A DNA stretch of 16,518 nt, taken from positions 1 to 16,518 of the forward strand of contig JAKAWF010000050.1 of NCBI GenBank assembly GCA_021817025.1. Reading direction: 5' to 3'. Under the pieces are notes generated by a model that saw only the letters and a program-made list of their open reading frames with translations, was not told the DNA's origin and did not search any database. Shown here piece by piece: positions 1 through 7,513 of this stretch. Within the stretch, counting starts at the first letter, position 1, and every line of letters begins with the position of its first letter. This stretch comes from a bacterium. GTDB taxonomy: Bacteria; Chloroflexota; Dormibacteria; UBA8260; Bog-877. The translations under genes and the position numbers were made by a program.

Positions 1-952
1 GCTGCTCCTGGAGGGTGATGGTGTGGGTCGAGAGCACCACCCGCTCCGAGCGTCGCGCCGCCCACTCCCGGGCCGGCAGCAGGTAGGCGAGCGACTTGCC
101 CACCCCGGTGCCGGCCTCGACCAGGAGCTGCTGGCCCCGATTGAAGGCCTGAGTCACCGCCACCGCCATCTGCTGCTGCTCCTCGCGCAACTCAAAGAGC
201 GGGTCAGCACGGGCCATCAGTCCGTCGGCGCCCAGGGCCTCGACGATCCAGCTGGGGTCGAGCGGGCCGGCGGCCGGGGCCGGCGCCTGAGCCTCCACGA
301 CGGCGGTCGCGGGTGGCCGCTCCACCGGCCCCGCGGCGGCGGGCTGGAGATGGCTCACCACGAAGTCGCCTGAGGTCCAACCCTGTCCCCAGCACAGATC
401 GCGGACTCGCTGTTGCAGCGGCGGCGGCATGCCCTGGGCCACCTCCACCAGGCGCCCCAGGAGCAGCCGGGTCGCCTCCGCGTCCGACAGCGCCCGGTGG
501 GGCCGATCGTGCGTCAGTCCAAATGACCGGCTCAGCTCCTCGAGGCTGTGGCTCGGTGCCGCGGGCAGGAACACCCGGGCGAGCTCCGAGGTGTCCACCG
601 CCGCCCGGTGCGCGAAGACGTCCGGCAGGATCTCGGCGCAGAACGCCAGGTCGAAGTTGATCCCGTGGCCGACCACCAAGCAGCCCTCACAGAACATTGC
701 CAACTGGGCCACCGCCTCCCGGGGGCTGGGCTGGCCGGCGAGGTCAGAGTCGTGCAGCCCGCACAGCCGTTGCACCACCAGCGGCAGGGGGATCCCGGGA
801 TCGGCCAGGGTCGAGAAGGTGTCCAGGACGCCGGCTTCGTCGAACTTGACCGCTCCGATCTCGATGATGCGATCGGACCTGGCCGAGAGCCCGGTGGTCT
901 CGAGGTCGAAGGCGACGTAGAGGGGCCCCGAGCGCAAGGCGACTGCATCCAT
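1..952 (-). CDS. dinG: DnaQ-type exonuclease / DinG-family helicase fusion (3' end outside window)
   Basis: The 317 visible residues are the N-terminal part of a DinG-like superfamily 2 helicase fused behind a DEDDh 3'-5' exonuclease domain, as in the DinG proteins of Gram-positive bacteria. Exonuclease motifs are present: DLETTGL at residues 16-22, GHGINFD near 95-101, and HRALSDAEA near 152-160 with the DEDDh His and Asp. A linker rich in Ala and Pro (about 198-230) leads to the helicase, where AGTGVGKS (280-287) is the Walker A loop and VVLSTHTITLQEQ the following motif Ia. The reading frame is open to the window edge, so the DEAH box, Fe-S region and C-terminal motifs are not seen. ATG 952 is chosen because AGGTGG (958-963) sits 5 nt upstream; an in-frame GTG lies three codons earlier. 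It follows cmk by 40 nt. A role in resolving structured nucleic acid is inferred from the family. Confidence 0.93.
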   Translation of the reverse strand, partial: MDAVALRSGPLYVAFDLETTGLSARSDRIIEIGAVKFDEAGVLDTFSTLADPGIPLPLVVQRLCGLHDSDLAGQPSPREAVAQLAMFCEGCLVVGHGINFDLAFCAEILPDVFAHRAAVDTSELARVFLPAAPSHSLEELSRSFGLTHDRPHRALSDAEATRLLLGRLVEVAQGMPPPLQQRVRDLCWGQGWTSGDFVVSHLQPAAAGPVERPPATAVVEAQAPAPAAGPLDPSWIVEALGADGLMARADPLFELREEQQQMAVAVTQAFNRGQQLLVEAGTGVGKSLAYLLPAREWAARRSERVVLSTHTITLQEQ

Positions 953-992
953 CAATTCCACCTGCAACCTTATCGCCAGGGCGGGGGTGCGG

Positions 993-1673
993 TCAGCCCA
1001 GACCCCTGGCCCGGCACTCCGCCAGCACCACTTCCACCACCTCGTCCGCCGTGATTGGCCCGGTCTCGATCACGACAGCTCCGGGGGGGATCGTCAGAGG
1101 GCTGTGCTTGCGGGTCAGGTCCTGGCGGTCGCGGCCGACCACATCCTCGCGGACCAGCTGCTCCGGGGTGCCCAAGCCGCGCCGACCAAGCTCACCGCGC
1201 CGCCTCTCCAGGCGCACCGCCTCGGGCGCATCGAGATAGAACTTGCAGTCGGCGCCAGGGAAGACCGCAGTTCCAGTGTCGCGCCCGACCGCGACCGCCC
1301 CTTGGGCGCCCGCCTGCCTCTGCGGGCCCAGGAGTGCCCGGCGAACCGGCGCCTGGCCGGCGACGTACGCCAGCAGGTTCGCCAGACCAGGATCCCAGAG
1401 CTCGAGGTCCAGCTCCTGGCTGCCCACCCTGGCCCGCCAGCCTTCGGCCGAGGGGTCGGAGTTCAGCTCAACTTGAAAGTGCTGGGCCAGCTCGGCCAGG
1501 CGGTCCGCCTCGCCGACCCGGATCCCCACCGCGGCCGCGGCCACCGTGAGCGCACGGTAGAAGATCCCGGTGTCAACGAAGGGCAAGCCCAGCCGCCTCG
1601 CCACCTCCCGCCCCACCGTCGACTTGCCCACCCCCGCCGGGCCGTCGATGGTGACCACCGCAGTCCCGGTCAC
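993..1673 (-). CDS. cmk: Cytidylate kinase
   Basis: The 226-residue product is a (d)CMP kinase, which phosphorylates CMP and dCMP with ATP in the cytoplasm to feed pyrimidine nucleotide pools. The P-loop GPAGVGKS lies at residues 11-18, followed by the Cmk-typical DTGIFYRA segment (34-41). The central GRDTGTAVFPGA (130-141) and the LID-like RDRQDLTRKHSPL (181-193) match the family signatures GRDIGT and RDxxDxxR. Length is normal for bacterial Cmk. The start is GTG 1673, whose GTGA overlaps the rluB stop by 4 nt, implying translational coupling. The open frame continues upstream inside rluB but that extension has no Cmk similarity. The rluB-cmk neighbourhood is common in Gram-positive type genomes. 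Confidence 0.96.
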   Translation of the reverse strand: MTGTAVVTIDGPAGVGKSTVGREVARRLGLPFVDTGIFYRALTVAAAAVGIRVGEADRLAELAQHFQVELNSDPSAEGWRARVGSQELDLELWDPGLANLLAYVAGQAPVRRALLGPQRQAGAQGAVAVGRDTGTAVFPGADCKFYLDAPEAVRLERRRGELGRRGLGTPEQLVREDVVGRDRQDLTRKHSPLTIPPGAVVIETGPITADEVVEVVLAECRARGLG

Positions 1674-2398
1674 GCGATTCCCGCCGCGGTCCGCAGGCGC
1701 GCCACCTCGGCCCGGCTGAGTTCCCTGGTCGTCCCCTCGGGCTGGGTCCCCAGCCGCACCCCGGCGATCTCCACCCGCTCCAGGTCGAGCAACCTGACCC
1801 CCACCGCGGCGCACATCCGGCGCAGCTCCCGGGGCCGGCCCTCCGCGAGCGTCACCTCCAGCACGGTCCGGCGCGAGCTCAGGCGCAGGATGCGCACCAC
1901 CAGGGGGTGCGTCGGCCCGTCCTCCAGCGCCGGACCCTCGCGGAATTGCTCGAACTCCGAGTTCGAGATTGGCCCCTGGATGGTGATGCGGTAGGTCTTG
2001 GGGAGCCCGTAGCGAGGATGGGTCAGGCGGAGCGCCAGGTCCCCGTCGTCAGTGAGCAGGATCAGGCCCCGGGAGTCGATGTCCAGGCGCCCCACCGGGA
2101 ACAGGCCGCCGGAGTCCTGGACCAGGCCCATGACCGTGGGCCGGCCCCCGGGATCGCTGACCGTCGATACCACCCCGGGCGGCTTGTTGAGCGCGAGGTA
2201 GCGGCGCGGGGAGCTGCCGGCGGTGACCAGACGGCCGTCCACGGCGACCAGGTCCACGTCGGGGTCGATCAGGCAGCCGTTGGGAGGCGGCGCCACCCCG
2301 TTGACGGTGACCCGGCCCGCCTCCACCAGCCGGTCGCTGCCGCGCCGGGAGGCCACCCCTGACCTGGCCAGCCAGCGACTGAGCCGCTCAGACCCCAT
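1670..2398 (-). CDS. rluB: 23S rRNA pseudouridine synthase, RluB/RsuA family
   Basis: The 242-residue protein has an N-terminal S4 RNA-binding domain (about 1-48, with the SRRGSDRLVEAGRVTVNG stretch). The RsuA/RluB/E/F catalytic domain follows. The catalytic loop GRLDIDSRGLILLTDDG starts at residue 103, with Asp106 as the expected nucleophile. ALNKPPGVVST (69-79) and the C-terminal EGRPRELRRM segment are also family hallmarks. It should convert a uridine of 23S rRNA helix 89 to pseudouridine; RluB rather than RluE/F or RsuA is inferred from the neighbourhood scpA-scpB-rluB-cmk and the S4 domain. ATG 2398 overlaps the end of scpB by 11 nt, and GAGGTGG upstream offers a ribosome binding site about 9 nt away. 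Length is normal. Confidence 0.95.
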   Translation of the reverse strand: MGSERLSRWLARSGVASRRGSDRLVEAGRVTVNGVAPPPNGCLIDPDVDLVAVDGRLVTAGSSPRRYLALNKPPGVVSTVSDPGGRPTVMGLVQDSGGLFPVGRLDIDSRGLILLTDDGDLALRLTHPRYGLPKTYRITIQGPISNSEFEQFREGPALEDGPTHPLVVRILRLSSRRTVLEVTLAEGRPRELRRMCAAVGVRLLDLERVEIAGVRLGTQPEGTTRELSRAEVARLRTAAGIA

Positions 2399-2960
2399 CG
2401 GAACCCGCCACCTCGGCTGCCCGGTTCAACCACTCTCCCCCTTCGCCGCTGGGCAGCGGCGGCAGGTTCTCTATCCCGGGGATGCCCACCACCTGGAGGA
2501 ACCGCATCGTGGTGCCGAACAGCCGGGCCCGGCCGGGCCCCTCGGAGCGGCCCACCTCCGCCACCAGATCGTGCCGGAGCAGGCGCTCGATGACGGCATC
2601 ACAGTTGACGCCGCGAATGGCCTCGATCGCGGCCCGTGAGATCGGCTGCCGGTAGGCGACAATCGCCAGCGTCTCCAGAGCCGGCCGCGAGAGCCGCCCG
2701 GCCACCTCCGGACGGAGGGCACGCTCCACCGCCCAGGCGGCGCTCGGATGGCTCACCAACTGCAGCTCCCCCAGATGGTTCTGCAGCATCAGTCCGGTGC
2801 CTTCCAGCAGCGAGGCCGCGCGGTCCGCCGTCCGCTGCATCTCCCCCGCGTCCAGCTCCAGGGAGCGGGCCAGCTCGGTCGTCGCGATCGGCTCGGCTCG
2901 CACGAAGAGCACCGCCACCAGCGCCTGGGCAGCCTCCTCCGCGACCGGCTCAGCCGCCAC
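2388..2960 (-). CDS. scpB: Segregation and condensation protein B
   Basis: The 190-residue protein is ScpB, which dimerises and binds ScpA to form the kleisin subcomplex of the Smc condensin acting on chromosome segregation. It has the expected two winged-helix domains. The second carries the most conserved block, ALETLAIVAYRQPISRAAIE, followed by IRGVNCDAVIERLL and a GPGRARLFGTT segment. The open frame runs far upstream inside scpA, but that extension is a shadow of scpA. The best start is GTG 2960, which overlaps the scpA end by 11 nt and has GGTGGAG about 7 nt upstream. Co-translation with scpA fits their need for fixed stoichiometry. The C-terminal tail after the second domain is short and Gly/Glu rich. 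Confidence 0.94.
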   Translation of the reverse strand: MAAEPVAEEAAQALVAVLFVRAEPIATTELARSLELDAGEMQRTADRAASLLEGTGLMLQNHLGELQLVSHPSAAWAVERALRPEVAGRLSRPALETLAIVAYRQPISRAAIEAIRGVNCDAVIERLLRHDLVAEVGRSEGPGRARLFGTTMRFLQVVGIPGIENLPPLPSGEGGEWLNRAAEVAGSDGV

Positions 2961-3660
2961 CGGCCGGCTCCACCACGATCGGCGCGTCGGGACCGTCCTG
3001 GCGGCAGGAGGCCTCCCCGTTCCACAGGAGTTCCAGGAGCGCCAGGAAGAGGGCGATCGCCTCCAGCCGATCGCGGGCCGACCGGAACACCTCGTCGAAG
3101 CGCATGGTCCCCTCGGTGGCGAGGCGCTGCCGCAGCTCGACCACCTTGTCCTCCACCGAGAATCGTGGCAACGTGAAGTGGAGCTCGTCAGGCTCCGGGA
3201 GCCGGGCCAGCAGCTCGCCGAAGGCGAGCGCCAGCGTCTCCGGGCTGAGGTGCAGGGCGGCCCGGGGCTCCACCGGAAGTCCGAGAACTCGCAGGAAAGC
3301 CTTGGGCCCGGCGCTGGAATCAGCCAGCAGCACCCCGGCGGCGGCCTTGAAGATCCGGTACTCCTCCAGCCGCGCGGCCGGATCGGCCTCCGGCTCGAGG
3401 GGCAGCCCACCGCTCAAGGAGTCGTCCGAAGCCTCGTCCAGCCGTCGGCCCATCTTCAGCTCCAGCAACTTGGTGAGCTGCTGGAGGGACTCCGCTGCCC
3501 AGAACAGGTCCACCTCGCCGCCCGCGGCTTCGACCTGCTGGCGAAACGCGTGGCTGAGCTCGGAGAGGTGCAGCGAGCTGAGGTCGGAGTCGGGGAGCCG
3601 AGCCTGGGCCACCAGTTCCGTCAGGCGTTCGAGCTGGGCCGTCTCCTCCGGTGTCGCCAT
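2950..3660 (-). CDS. scpA: Segregation and condensation protein A (divergent N terminus)
   Basis: The 236-residue product is the kleisin ScpA, partner of ScpB and Smc in chromosome condensation. The C-terminal winged-helix part is clear: MRFDEVFRSARDRLEAIALFLALLELLWNG near the end matches the family pattern. So do the LEEYRIFKAAAGVL helix in the middle and the LQQLTKLLELKMGRRL helix. The N terminus is unusual. Most ScpA proteins begin with an FEGPLDLLLHLI-like segment, but here the equivalent place reads ETAQLERLTELV, and the protein starts only a few residues before it. ATG 3660 is the only reasonable start; the open frame extends upstream but becomes Arg/Pro/Ser-rich and dissimilar to ScpA. 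The ribosome site is weak (GAGG about 11 nt upstream). It overlaps scpB by 11 nt. Confidence 0.9.
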   Translation of the reverse strand: MATPEETAQLERLTELVAQARLPDSDLSSLHLSELSHAFRQQVEAAGGEVDLFWAAESLQQLTKLLELKMGRRLDEASDDSLSGGLPLEPEADPAARLEEYRIFKAAAGVLLADSSAGPKAFLRVLGLPVEPRAALHLSPETLALAFGELLARLPEPDELHFTLPRFSVEDKVVELRQRLATEGTMRFDEVFRSARDRLEAIALFLALLELLWNGEASCRQDGPDAPIVVEPAGGG

Positions 3661-3673
3661 GGAGCCCGGCGCC

Positions 3674-4318
3674 TCAGCCGATCTCGGAGTGGCCGGCGGC
3701 GGTCTCGAGTCGGCTGCGGATGGCTCGCGAAGTGTGCGGACGGAGGTCGCCGATGGCGACCAGCTGGTCGGAAGGCGCCAGCTGGTCCGGGGATGACCAG
3801 GCCTTGCCGCCACCGTGCCGGCAACCGCAGAGCCGGCCCCTCGCCGCCGGCCCCGCGGAGAGTGAACACGCCTGGGGAGCGGACGGATGACCGAGGGCTG
3901 GCTCGACCGACGGGGCCCGCTCCGGGAGCGCCCGGGAGCCTCCCCACCCGGGCGGGAGCACTGCTGAGGCGCCAGGCGCCTTGGTCGCGGGCCCAGGAGC
4001 AACGCCAGGCAGGCTGCCGGCCCATGACGCCAGCAGCTCCCCCCGAGCGGGTGCGCCCAGCACTTCCCGGGCGCCGCCTCGCGGCGCCGGCTGGGGGAGA
4101 GTGGGGGCAGGCTGAGGAGAACCTTCCATCACGGCCACGTTACCACCGCCATCGACACCTTCCGGTGCGCCCGCAGGGCCGCGGGCGCGCAGCCCGGGCC
4201 CCGGCCCGACCAGAGCCACGGCCGGCCGATGTCGGCTCCGGTGGGAGCCATCGCCCATTCGACCCCGGCGGGCACGGGCCCGTCTCCAGCCCGCCCGCGA
4301 TCGGCCACCCAATCCCAC
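3674..4318 (-). CDS. Doubtful hypothetical ORF filling the recN-scpA gap
   Basis: A 214-codon frame begins with a GTG that shares one base with the recN stop (TAGTG) and ends 13 nt before the scpA start. It therefore exactly fills the 657-bp gap between two operon genes, which favours a real coupled gene. Against it, the product is mostly Gly, Ala, Pro and Arg with no recognisable domain. The three sample lines I counted between 3721 and 3900 showed only a weak third-position GC bias, unlike the neighbouring genes. Long open frames also arise by chance at this GC; a plus-strand frame is open here too. Only the last 35 residues, with a DQLVAIGDLRPHTSRAI stretch, look protein-like. It could be a fast-evolving gene, a decayed gene or non-coding DNA. 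No function is proposed. Confidence 0.25.
   Translation of the reverse strand: MGLGGRSRAGWRRARARRGRMGDGSHRSRHRPAVALVGPGPGLRARGPAGAPEGVDGGGNVAVMEGSPQPAPTLPQPAPRGGAREVLGAPARGELLASWAGSLPGVAPGPATKAPGASAVLPPGWGGSRALPERAPSVEPALGHPSAPQACSLSAGPAARGRLCGCRHGGGKAWSSPDQLAPSDQLVAIGDLRPHTSRAIRSRLETAAGHSEIG
4069..4088. other. GC-only hairpin in the recN-scpA gap
   Basis: GGCGCCGC, a 3-nt CTC loop and GCGGCGCC form a perfect 8-bp stem (4070-4088). No T-rich tract follows on either strand, so an intrinsic terminator is not supported. It may be a chance GC structure or an mRNA element upstream of scpA. Confidence 0.3.
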
Positions 4319-6027
4319 TACCCGCCGACGGCCGAGAGCAGCTCGGCAGCGTGCTGGCGGGCGGCCGCCGGGGTCGCCTCGCCCGCCAGCAGACGGGCCA
4401 GCTCCTCAACCCTGGTCGGACCGGCGAGCTCGCCGACCTCGCTCCGCGCTTTCCCATCACGGTCAGACTTCACCACCCTCAGATGAGTCCCGGCCCGGGC
4501 CGCGATCGGGGCCAGATGCGTAACGCAGATCACCTGCCGGGTTTCGGCGACCTTGCGGAGCAGCTCTCCGACCCGATTGGCAGCCTCTCCGCCCAAGCCC
4601 TGGTCGATCTCGTCGAAGACCACCGTGCCCACTCCGGACTGGTGGCTCAGCCGAGCCAGCAAGGCGAGGGCAACCCGGGCCAGCTCTCCCCCCGAGGCGG
4701 CGTCGGCGAGCGGGCGCGGCTGGTCTCCTGAATTGGCGGCCAGGTCGAACGACACCCGATCCCAGCCCTCCCTGGAGCCCTCCCAACTGCACCCGTCGAA
4801 CCCCGCCACTCCAGCCGGGTCCTCCCGCTGCCAGATCCGGATCAGGAACCGCGCGTGGGGCATCAGCATGCTGTGAAGGTCCTCGGTCACCGCCGCCTGC
4901 AACCGGCCGGCAGCCTCCACCCGCAGCGCCGAGAGGTCGGCACACCCCTGCGCCAGCCCCTTGGCGACGGCCGCCGCCTCGCCCTCCAGCCGCCCCAGGT
5001 CCAGAGCCAGTCCGCCGCGCTCCTCGAGCATCGCGGCCGAGTCGTCCCGACGCTGGATCGCGGCCTCCAGCGAGCCTCCGTACCGCCGCGCCAGGCGCTC
5101 CAGCCAGGCCAGCCGCTCCTCGGCCTCGGCCAGCCGTGAGGCGTCGTCGGGAAGGTGGTCGAGGTATGAGCCAAGCTGGAGCTCGAGCTCCTGAAGGACC
5201 GTCACGATCTCCTCCGCCTGCTGGACGACACTGTCCAGCTCGGGATCGAGCCCCCGCACCCCGCGCCCGCCCTGGAGCGCGGCGGCCAGCTGCTCGGCGG
5301 CCCCCGCGCCCTCGTCTCCGCCCACCGCCCGGTGAAGCAGCAGGGCGGCCTGGCGGAGGCGGGCGCCATGCGCCAGCCGCTCGCGCTCGTGGCGCAGCTC
5401 CAGATCCTCTCCAGGCCGCAGCCCGGCCGGCCCCAGCTCCGCCAGATCCTGCTCCGCGCGCTCCAACTCGCTCTGCTCCAGGTCGCGCAGCCCGGTCAGC
5501 CTCTCCAGCTCAGCCCGCAGCTGCGCCCGCCGGTCCCACAGCTCCGCCACCCTCGCCCGAGCTGCCAGAACGGCCTCGCCCCCAAAGCCGTCGAGGCCGG
5601 CGCGCTGCTCGGCCTCGCGCAGCCAGCGCGAGGACGAACCCTGGCCGTGCACCTCCAGCAGGCGGTCACCGAGCTCACGCAGACTGGTCGCCGGGGCGAC
5701 CGCGGAGTTGACCCTGGCCACGCTCCGACCGGCGGCCGACACCTCTCGGGTCAGTACCAGCACCTCCTCGTCGGGAAGCGCCAGCCCCGCCAGGAGCTCC
5801 CCGCCCGCGGCCCCCACGTCGCTGAAGACCGCGGCTGCCACCGCGCGCTCACTGCCCGCCCGGATCAGACCGGGATCGCCCCGATTACCGAGCGCCAGCG
5901 AGAGCGCCGCCAGCAGCACCGACTTGCCCGCTCCGGTCTCGCCGGTGACCGCGTTCAGCCCGGGGCCGAAGCGAGCGGTGGCCTGCTCGATGACGGCCAG
6001 GTTCCGGATCCTCAGCTCCCGCAGCAA
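4318..6027 (-). CDS. recN: DNA repair protein RecN
   Basis: The 569-residue protein is RecN, an SMC-like ATPase that acts early in double-strand break repair. The N-terminal ATPase half has the sequence LRELRIRNLAVIEQ and the Walker A loop GETGAGKS (29-36). A long Glu/Arg/Leu-rich coiled-coil middle (about 150-370) follows. The C-terminal half has the ABC signature ASGGELARVALAL (from 444), Walker B VVFDEID (469-475) and the D-loop/H-loop region ending in CVTHLAPIAA. Length matches the family. The start is TTG 6027, two nt after the nadK stop; no ATG occurs before the conserved LRIRNL block, so TTG is well supported. The nadK-recN order is common in bacteria and suggests coupled translation. 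Confidence 0.97.
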   Translation of the reverse strand: MLRELRIRNLAVIEQATARFGPGLNAVTGETGAGKSVLLAALSLALGNRGDPGLIRAGSERAVAAAVFSDVGAAGGELLAGLALPDEEVLVLTREVSAAGRSVARVNSAVAPATSLRELGDRLLEVHGQGSSSRWLREAEQRAGLDGFGGEAVLAARARVAELWDRRAQLRAELERLTGLRDLEQSELERAEQDLAELGPAGLRPGEDLELRHERERLAHGARLRQAALLLHRAVGGDEGAGAAEQLAAALQGGRGVRGLDPELDSVVQQAEEIVTVLQELELQLGSYLDHLPDDASRLAEAEERLAWLERLARRYGGSLEAAIQRRDDSAAMLEERGGLALDLGRLEGEAAAVAKGLAQGCADLSALRVEAAGRLQAAVTEDLHSMLMPHARFLIRIWQREDPAGVAGFDGCSWEGSREGWDRVSFDLAANSGDQPRPLADAASGGELARVALALLARLSHQSGVGTVVFDEIDQGLGGEAANRVGELLRKVAETRQVICVTHLAPIAARAGTHLRVVKSDRDGKARSEVGELAGPTRVEELARLLAGEATPAAARQHAAELLSAVGG

Positions 6028-6029
6028 TT

Positions 6030-6950
6030 TCAGTCCCGCACCATCCGGTCCGGGTCGGACGCCACCGCGGCCGGGGCGTCGCCGGCATAGGGAAGCTTCA
6101 GCACGGTTCCGAACCCGGTCTTGGCCCGCAGCCGCTCGAAGAAGCCAGGGGTCCCCGGCGGCTGGACGAAGGCCAGCTGCGGGCCCGGGCCCACCACCAA
6201 CCGGCCGCCCGCCTCCAGCCGCCCCCAGCCACGTCCATCGGCGGCCACCCCGGCCCCGCCCCGCAGGACCTCGACCACCACCTCCAGAGTGTCGGGGATG
6301 ACCAGCGAGCGCCCGATCAGAGCGTGGGGGTTGAGTGCGGTCAGCACCAGCGCGGGCACCGCCGGGTCCAGCGGTGGCCCTCCCGCGGAGAGCGAGTAGG
6401 CGGTGGAGCCGATGCTGGTGGCCAAGATCAGGCCGTCGGCGTCGAACTCTCCGACCAGCTGATGATCGGTGGTCACGCGCATCCGGATCAGGTTGAAGCC
6501 GTCGGCCTTCACCGCCACCTCATTGACCGCCATGGGCAGCCCGGCCGCGGCCGCCCTCCCGCCCCGAGCCGTGATCGCCGCCCGCAGGGTGCGGCGCAGA
6601 TCAGTCCGGCAGGTGCCGTCGACGAAGGCCGTGATCGCCGCCGGCAGTCCATCGAGCTCCACGCTGGTCAGGAACCCCAGCTGGCCACGGTTGACCCCGA
6701 GCAGGGGGATCCCCAACGGCGCCGCCATCCGGGCCGCGAAGAGCAGGGTCCCGTCACCCCCGATCGCCACCAGCAGCCGCAGGCTGTCAGCGTGGCTGCT
6801 GATCGGGCCCTCCGGCCCCACCTGGAGCACCAAGGGCTCGAAGCCAGCGCTGCGGGCGAGCTCGACGGCATGGCGGAGAGCGGCCGACCGCGGAGACTCG
6901 CGCAGATGGAGCAGGAAGCCGATGGAGCCCTTCTGGCCGGCGGCGCTCAC
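6030..6950 (-). CDS. nadK: NAD kinase
   Basis: The 306-residue protein is an ATP-dependent (or polyphosphate-dependent) NAD kinase that makes NADP in the cytoplasm. The diacylglycerol-kinase-like fold is marked by GGDGT (64-68), in which Asp66 is the expected catalytic residue. NE occurs at 143-144 within AVNEVAVK, and the Gly-rich GSTAYSLSAGGP lies at 181-192. GVNRGQLGFL (85-94) is another family hallmark. The start is GTG 6950 with GAGGGG just upstream. It ends 2 nt before recN. A 123-nt gap separates it from the upstream PAP2 gene, so a secondary promoter may exist there. The C-terminal tail after the conserved FFERLRAKTGFG block is normal. Confidence 0.97.
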   Translation of the reverse strand: MSAAGQKGSIGFLLHLRESPRSAALRHAVELARSAGFEPLVLQVGPEGPISSHADSLRLLVAIGGDGTLLFAARMAAPLGIPLLGVNRGQLGFLTSVELDGLPAAITAFVDGTCRTDLRRTLRAAITARGGRAAAAGLPMAVNEVAVKADGFNLIRMRVTTDHQLVGEFDADGLILATSIGSTAYSLSAGGPPLDPAVPALVLTALNPHALIGRSLVIPDTLEVVVEVLRGGAGVAADGRGWGRLEAGGRLVVGPGPQLAFVQPPGTPGFFERLRAKTGFGTVLKLPYAGDAPAAVASDPDRMVRD

Positions 6951-7001
6951 CCGTCCCCTCCCCAGTCCCAGCCTCCAATTCCTGCCATCGCCCAGGATGT
7001 T

Positions 7002-7023
7002 ATGTCCTTCCCGCCAGGGACAT
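7002..7023. other. Small hairpin in the gap before nadK
   Basis: ATGTCC and GGACAT form a 6-bp stem, with one extra wobble pair, around an 8-nt loop in the 123-nt gap between the PAP2-family gene and nadK. No T tract follows, so it is not a clear terminator. It may be a processing or attenuation structure, or chance. Confidence 0.25.
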
Positions 7024-7073
7024 GAGGCGCCGGCTGCGGCGGCCCGGGATACCGGTCCTGTGGGACGAACAAC

Positions 7074-7505
7074 TCAGAGCGTCATCCCGATCAGGAAACC
7101 GAGCAGCACCCCCGCCACCACCTCGTAGGGGGTGTGGCCGAAGAACTCCCTGACCCGTTCGTAGCGAAGCCCGAGGTTGTTGCGCAGGTCCTCGATCATC
7201 TGGTTCAGGATCAGGCCCTGCTGGCCGGCCGCGCGGCGCACGCCGGTGGCGTCGTAGACGACCACCATCGTCAGGATCGCGGCCGCGGCGAAGACCGGCG
7301 AGCCGGTGCCGAGCCGGCGCCCCAGGACGGTGGTCAGGCAGACGGTCATGGCCGTGTGGGAGCTGGGCATGCCGCCGGAGAGTCCCAGTGAGCGCAGGCT
7401 GAAGCGGCGCCTCCTCCAGGAGTCGGTCGCCACCTTCAGGATCTGGGCGACCGCCCACGCCAGCAGCGGGATCCAGACGAACTGATTCGAGAAGAGTGGC
7501 ACCAT
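7074..7505 (-). CDS. Divergent PAP2-family membrane protein (YuiD/DUF212-like)
   Basis: The 143-residue protein belongs to the divergent PAP2 group typified by Bacillus YuiD. It has hydrophobic segments near 8-25, 70-88 and 125-143, which should place it in the cytoplasmic membrane. Three PAP2-like motifs are visible: SGGMPSSHTAM (43-53), VVYDATGVRRAAG (82-94) and FGHTPYEVVAG (122-132). The His residues of the second and third motifs are the expected phosphatase centre. The substrate of this subgroup is not established, so I give no gene symbol. ATG 7505 lies 8 nt after the xseB stop, implying co-transcription with the ExoVII genes. A role in lipid phosphate or undecaprenyl phosphate metabolism is only a guess from the superfamily. 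Confidence 0.9.
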   Translation of the reverse strand: MVPLFSNQFVWIPLLAWAVAQILKVATDSWRRRRFSLRSLGLSGGMPSSHTAMTVCLTTVLGRRLGTGSPVFAAAAILTMVVVYDATGVRRAAGQQGLILNQMIEDLRNNLGLRYERVREFFGHTPYEVVAGVLLGFLIGMTL

Positions 7506-7513
7506 GGGCCGCC

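Noticed and set aside
2797..4731. A 644-codon open frame on the plus strand
   Set aside because: It runs antisense through scpB, scpA and recN, which have clear family motifs. At this GC long antisense frames are expected, and the product has no domain-like pattern.
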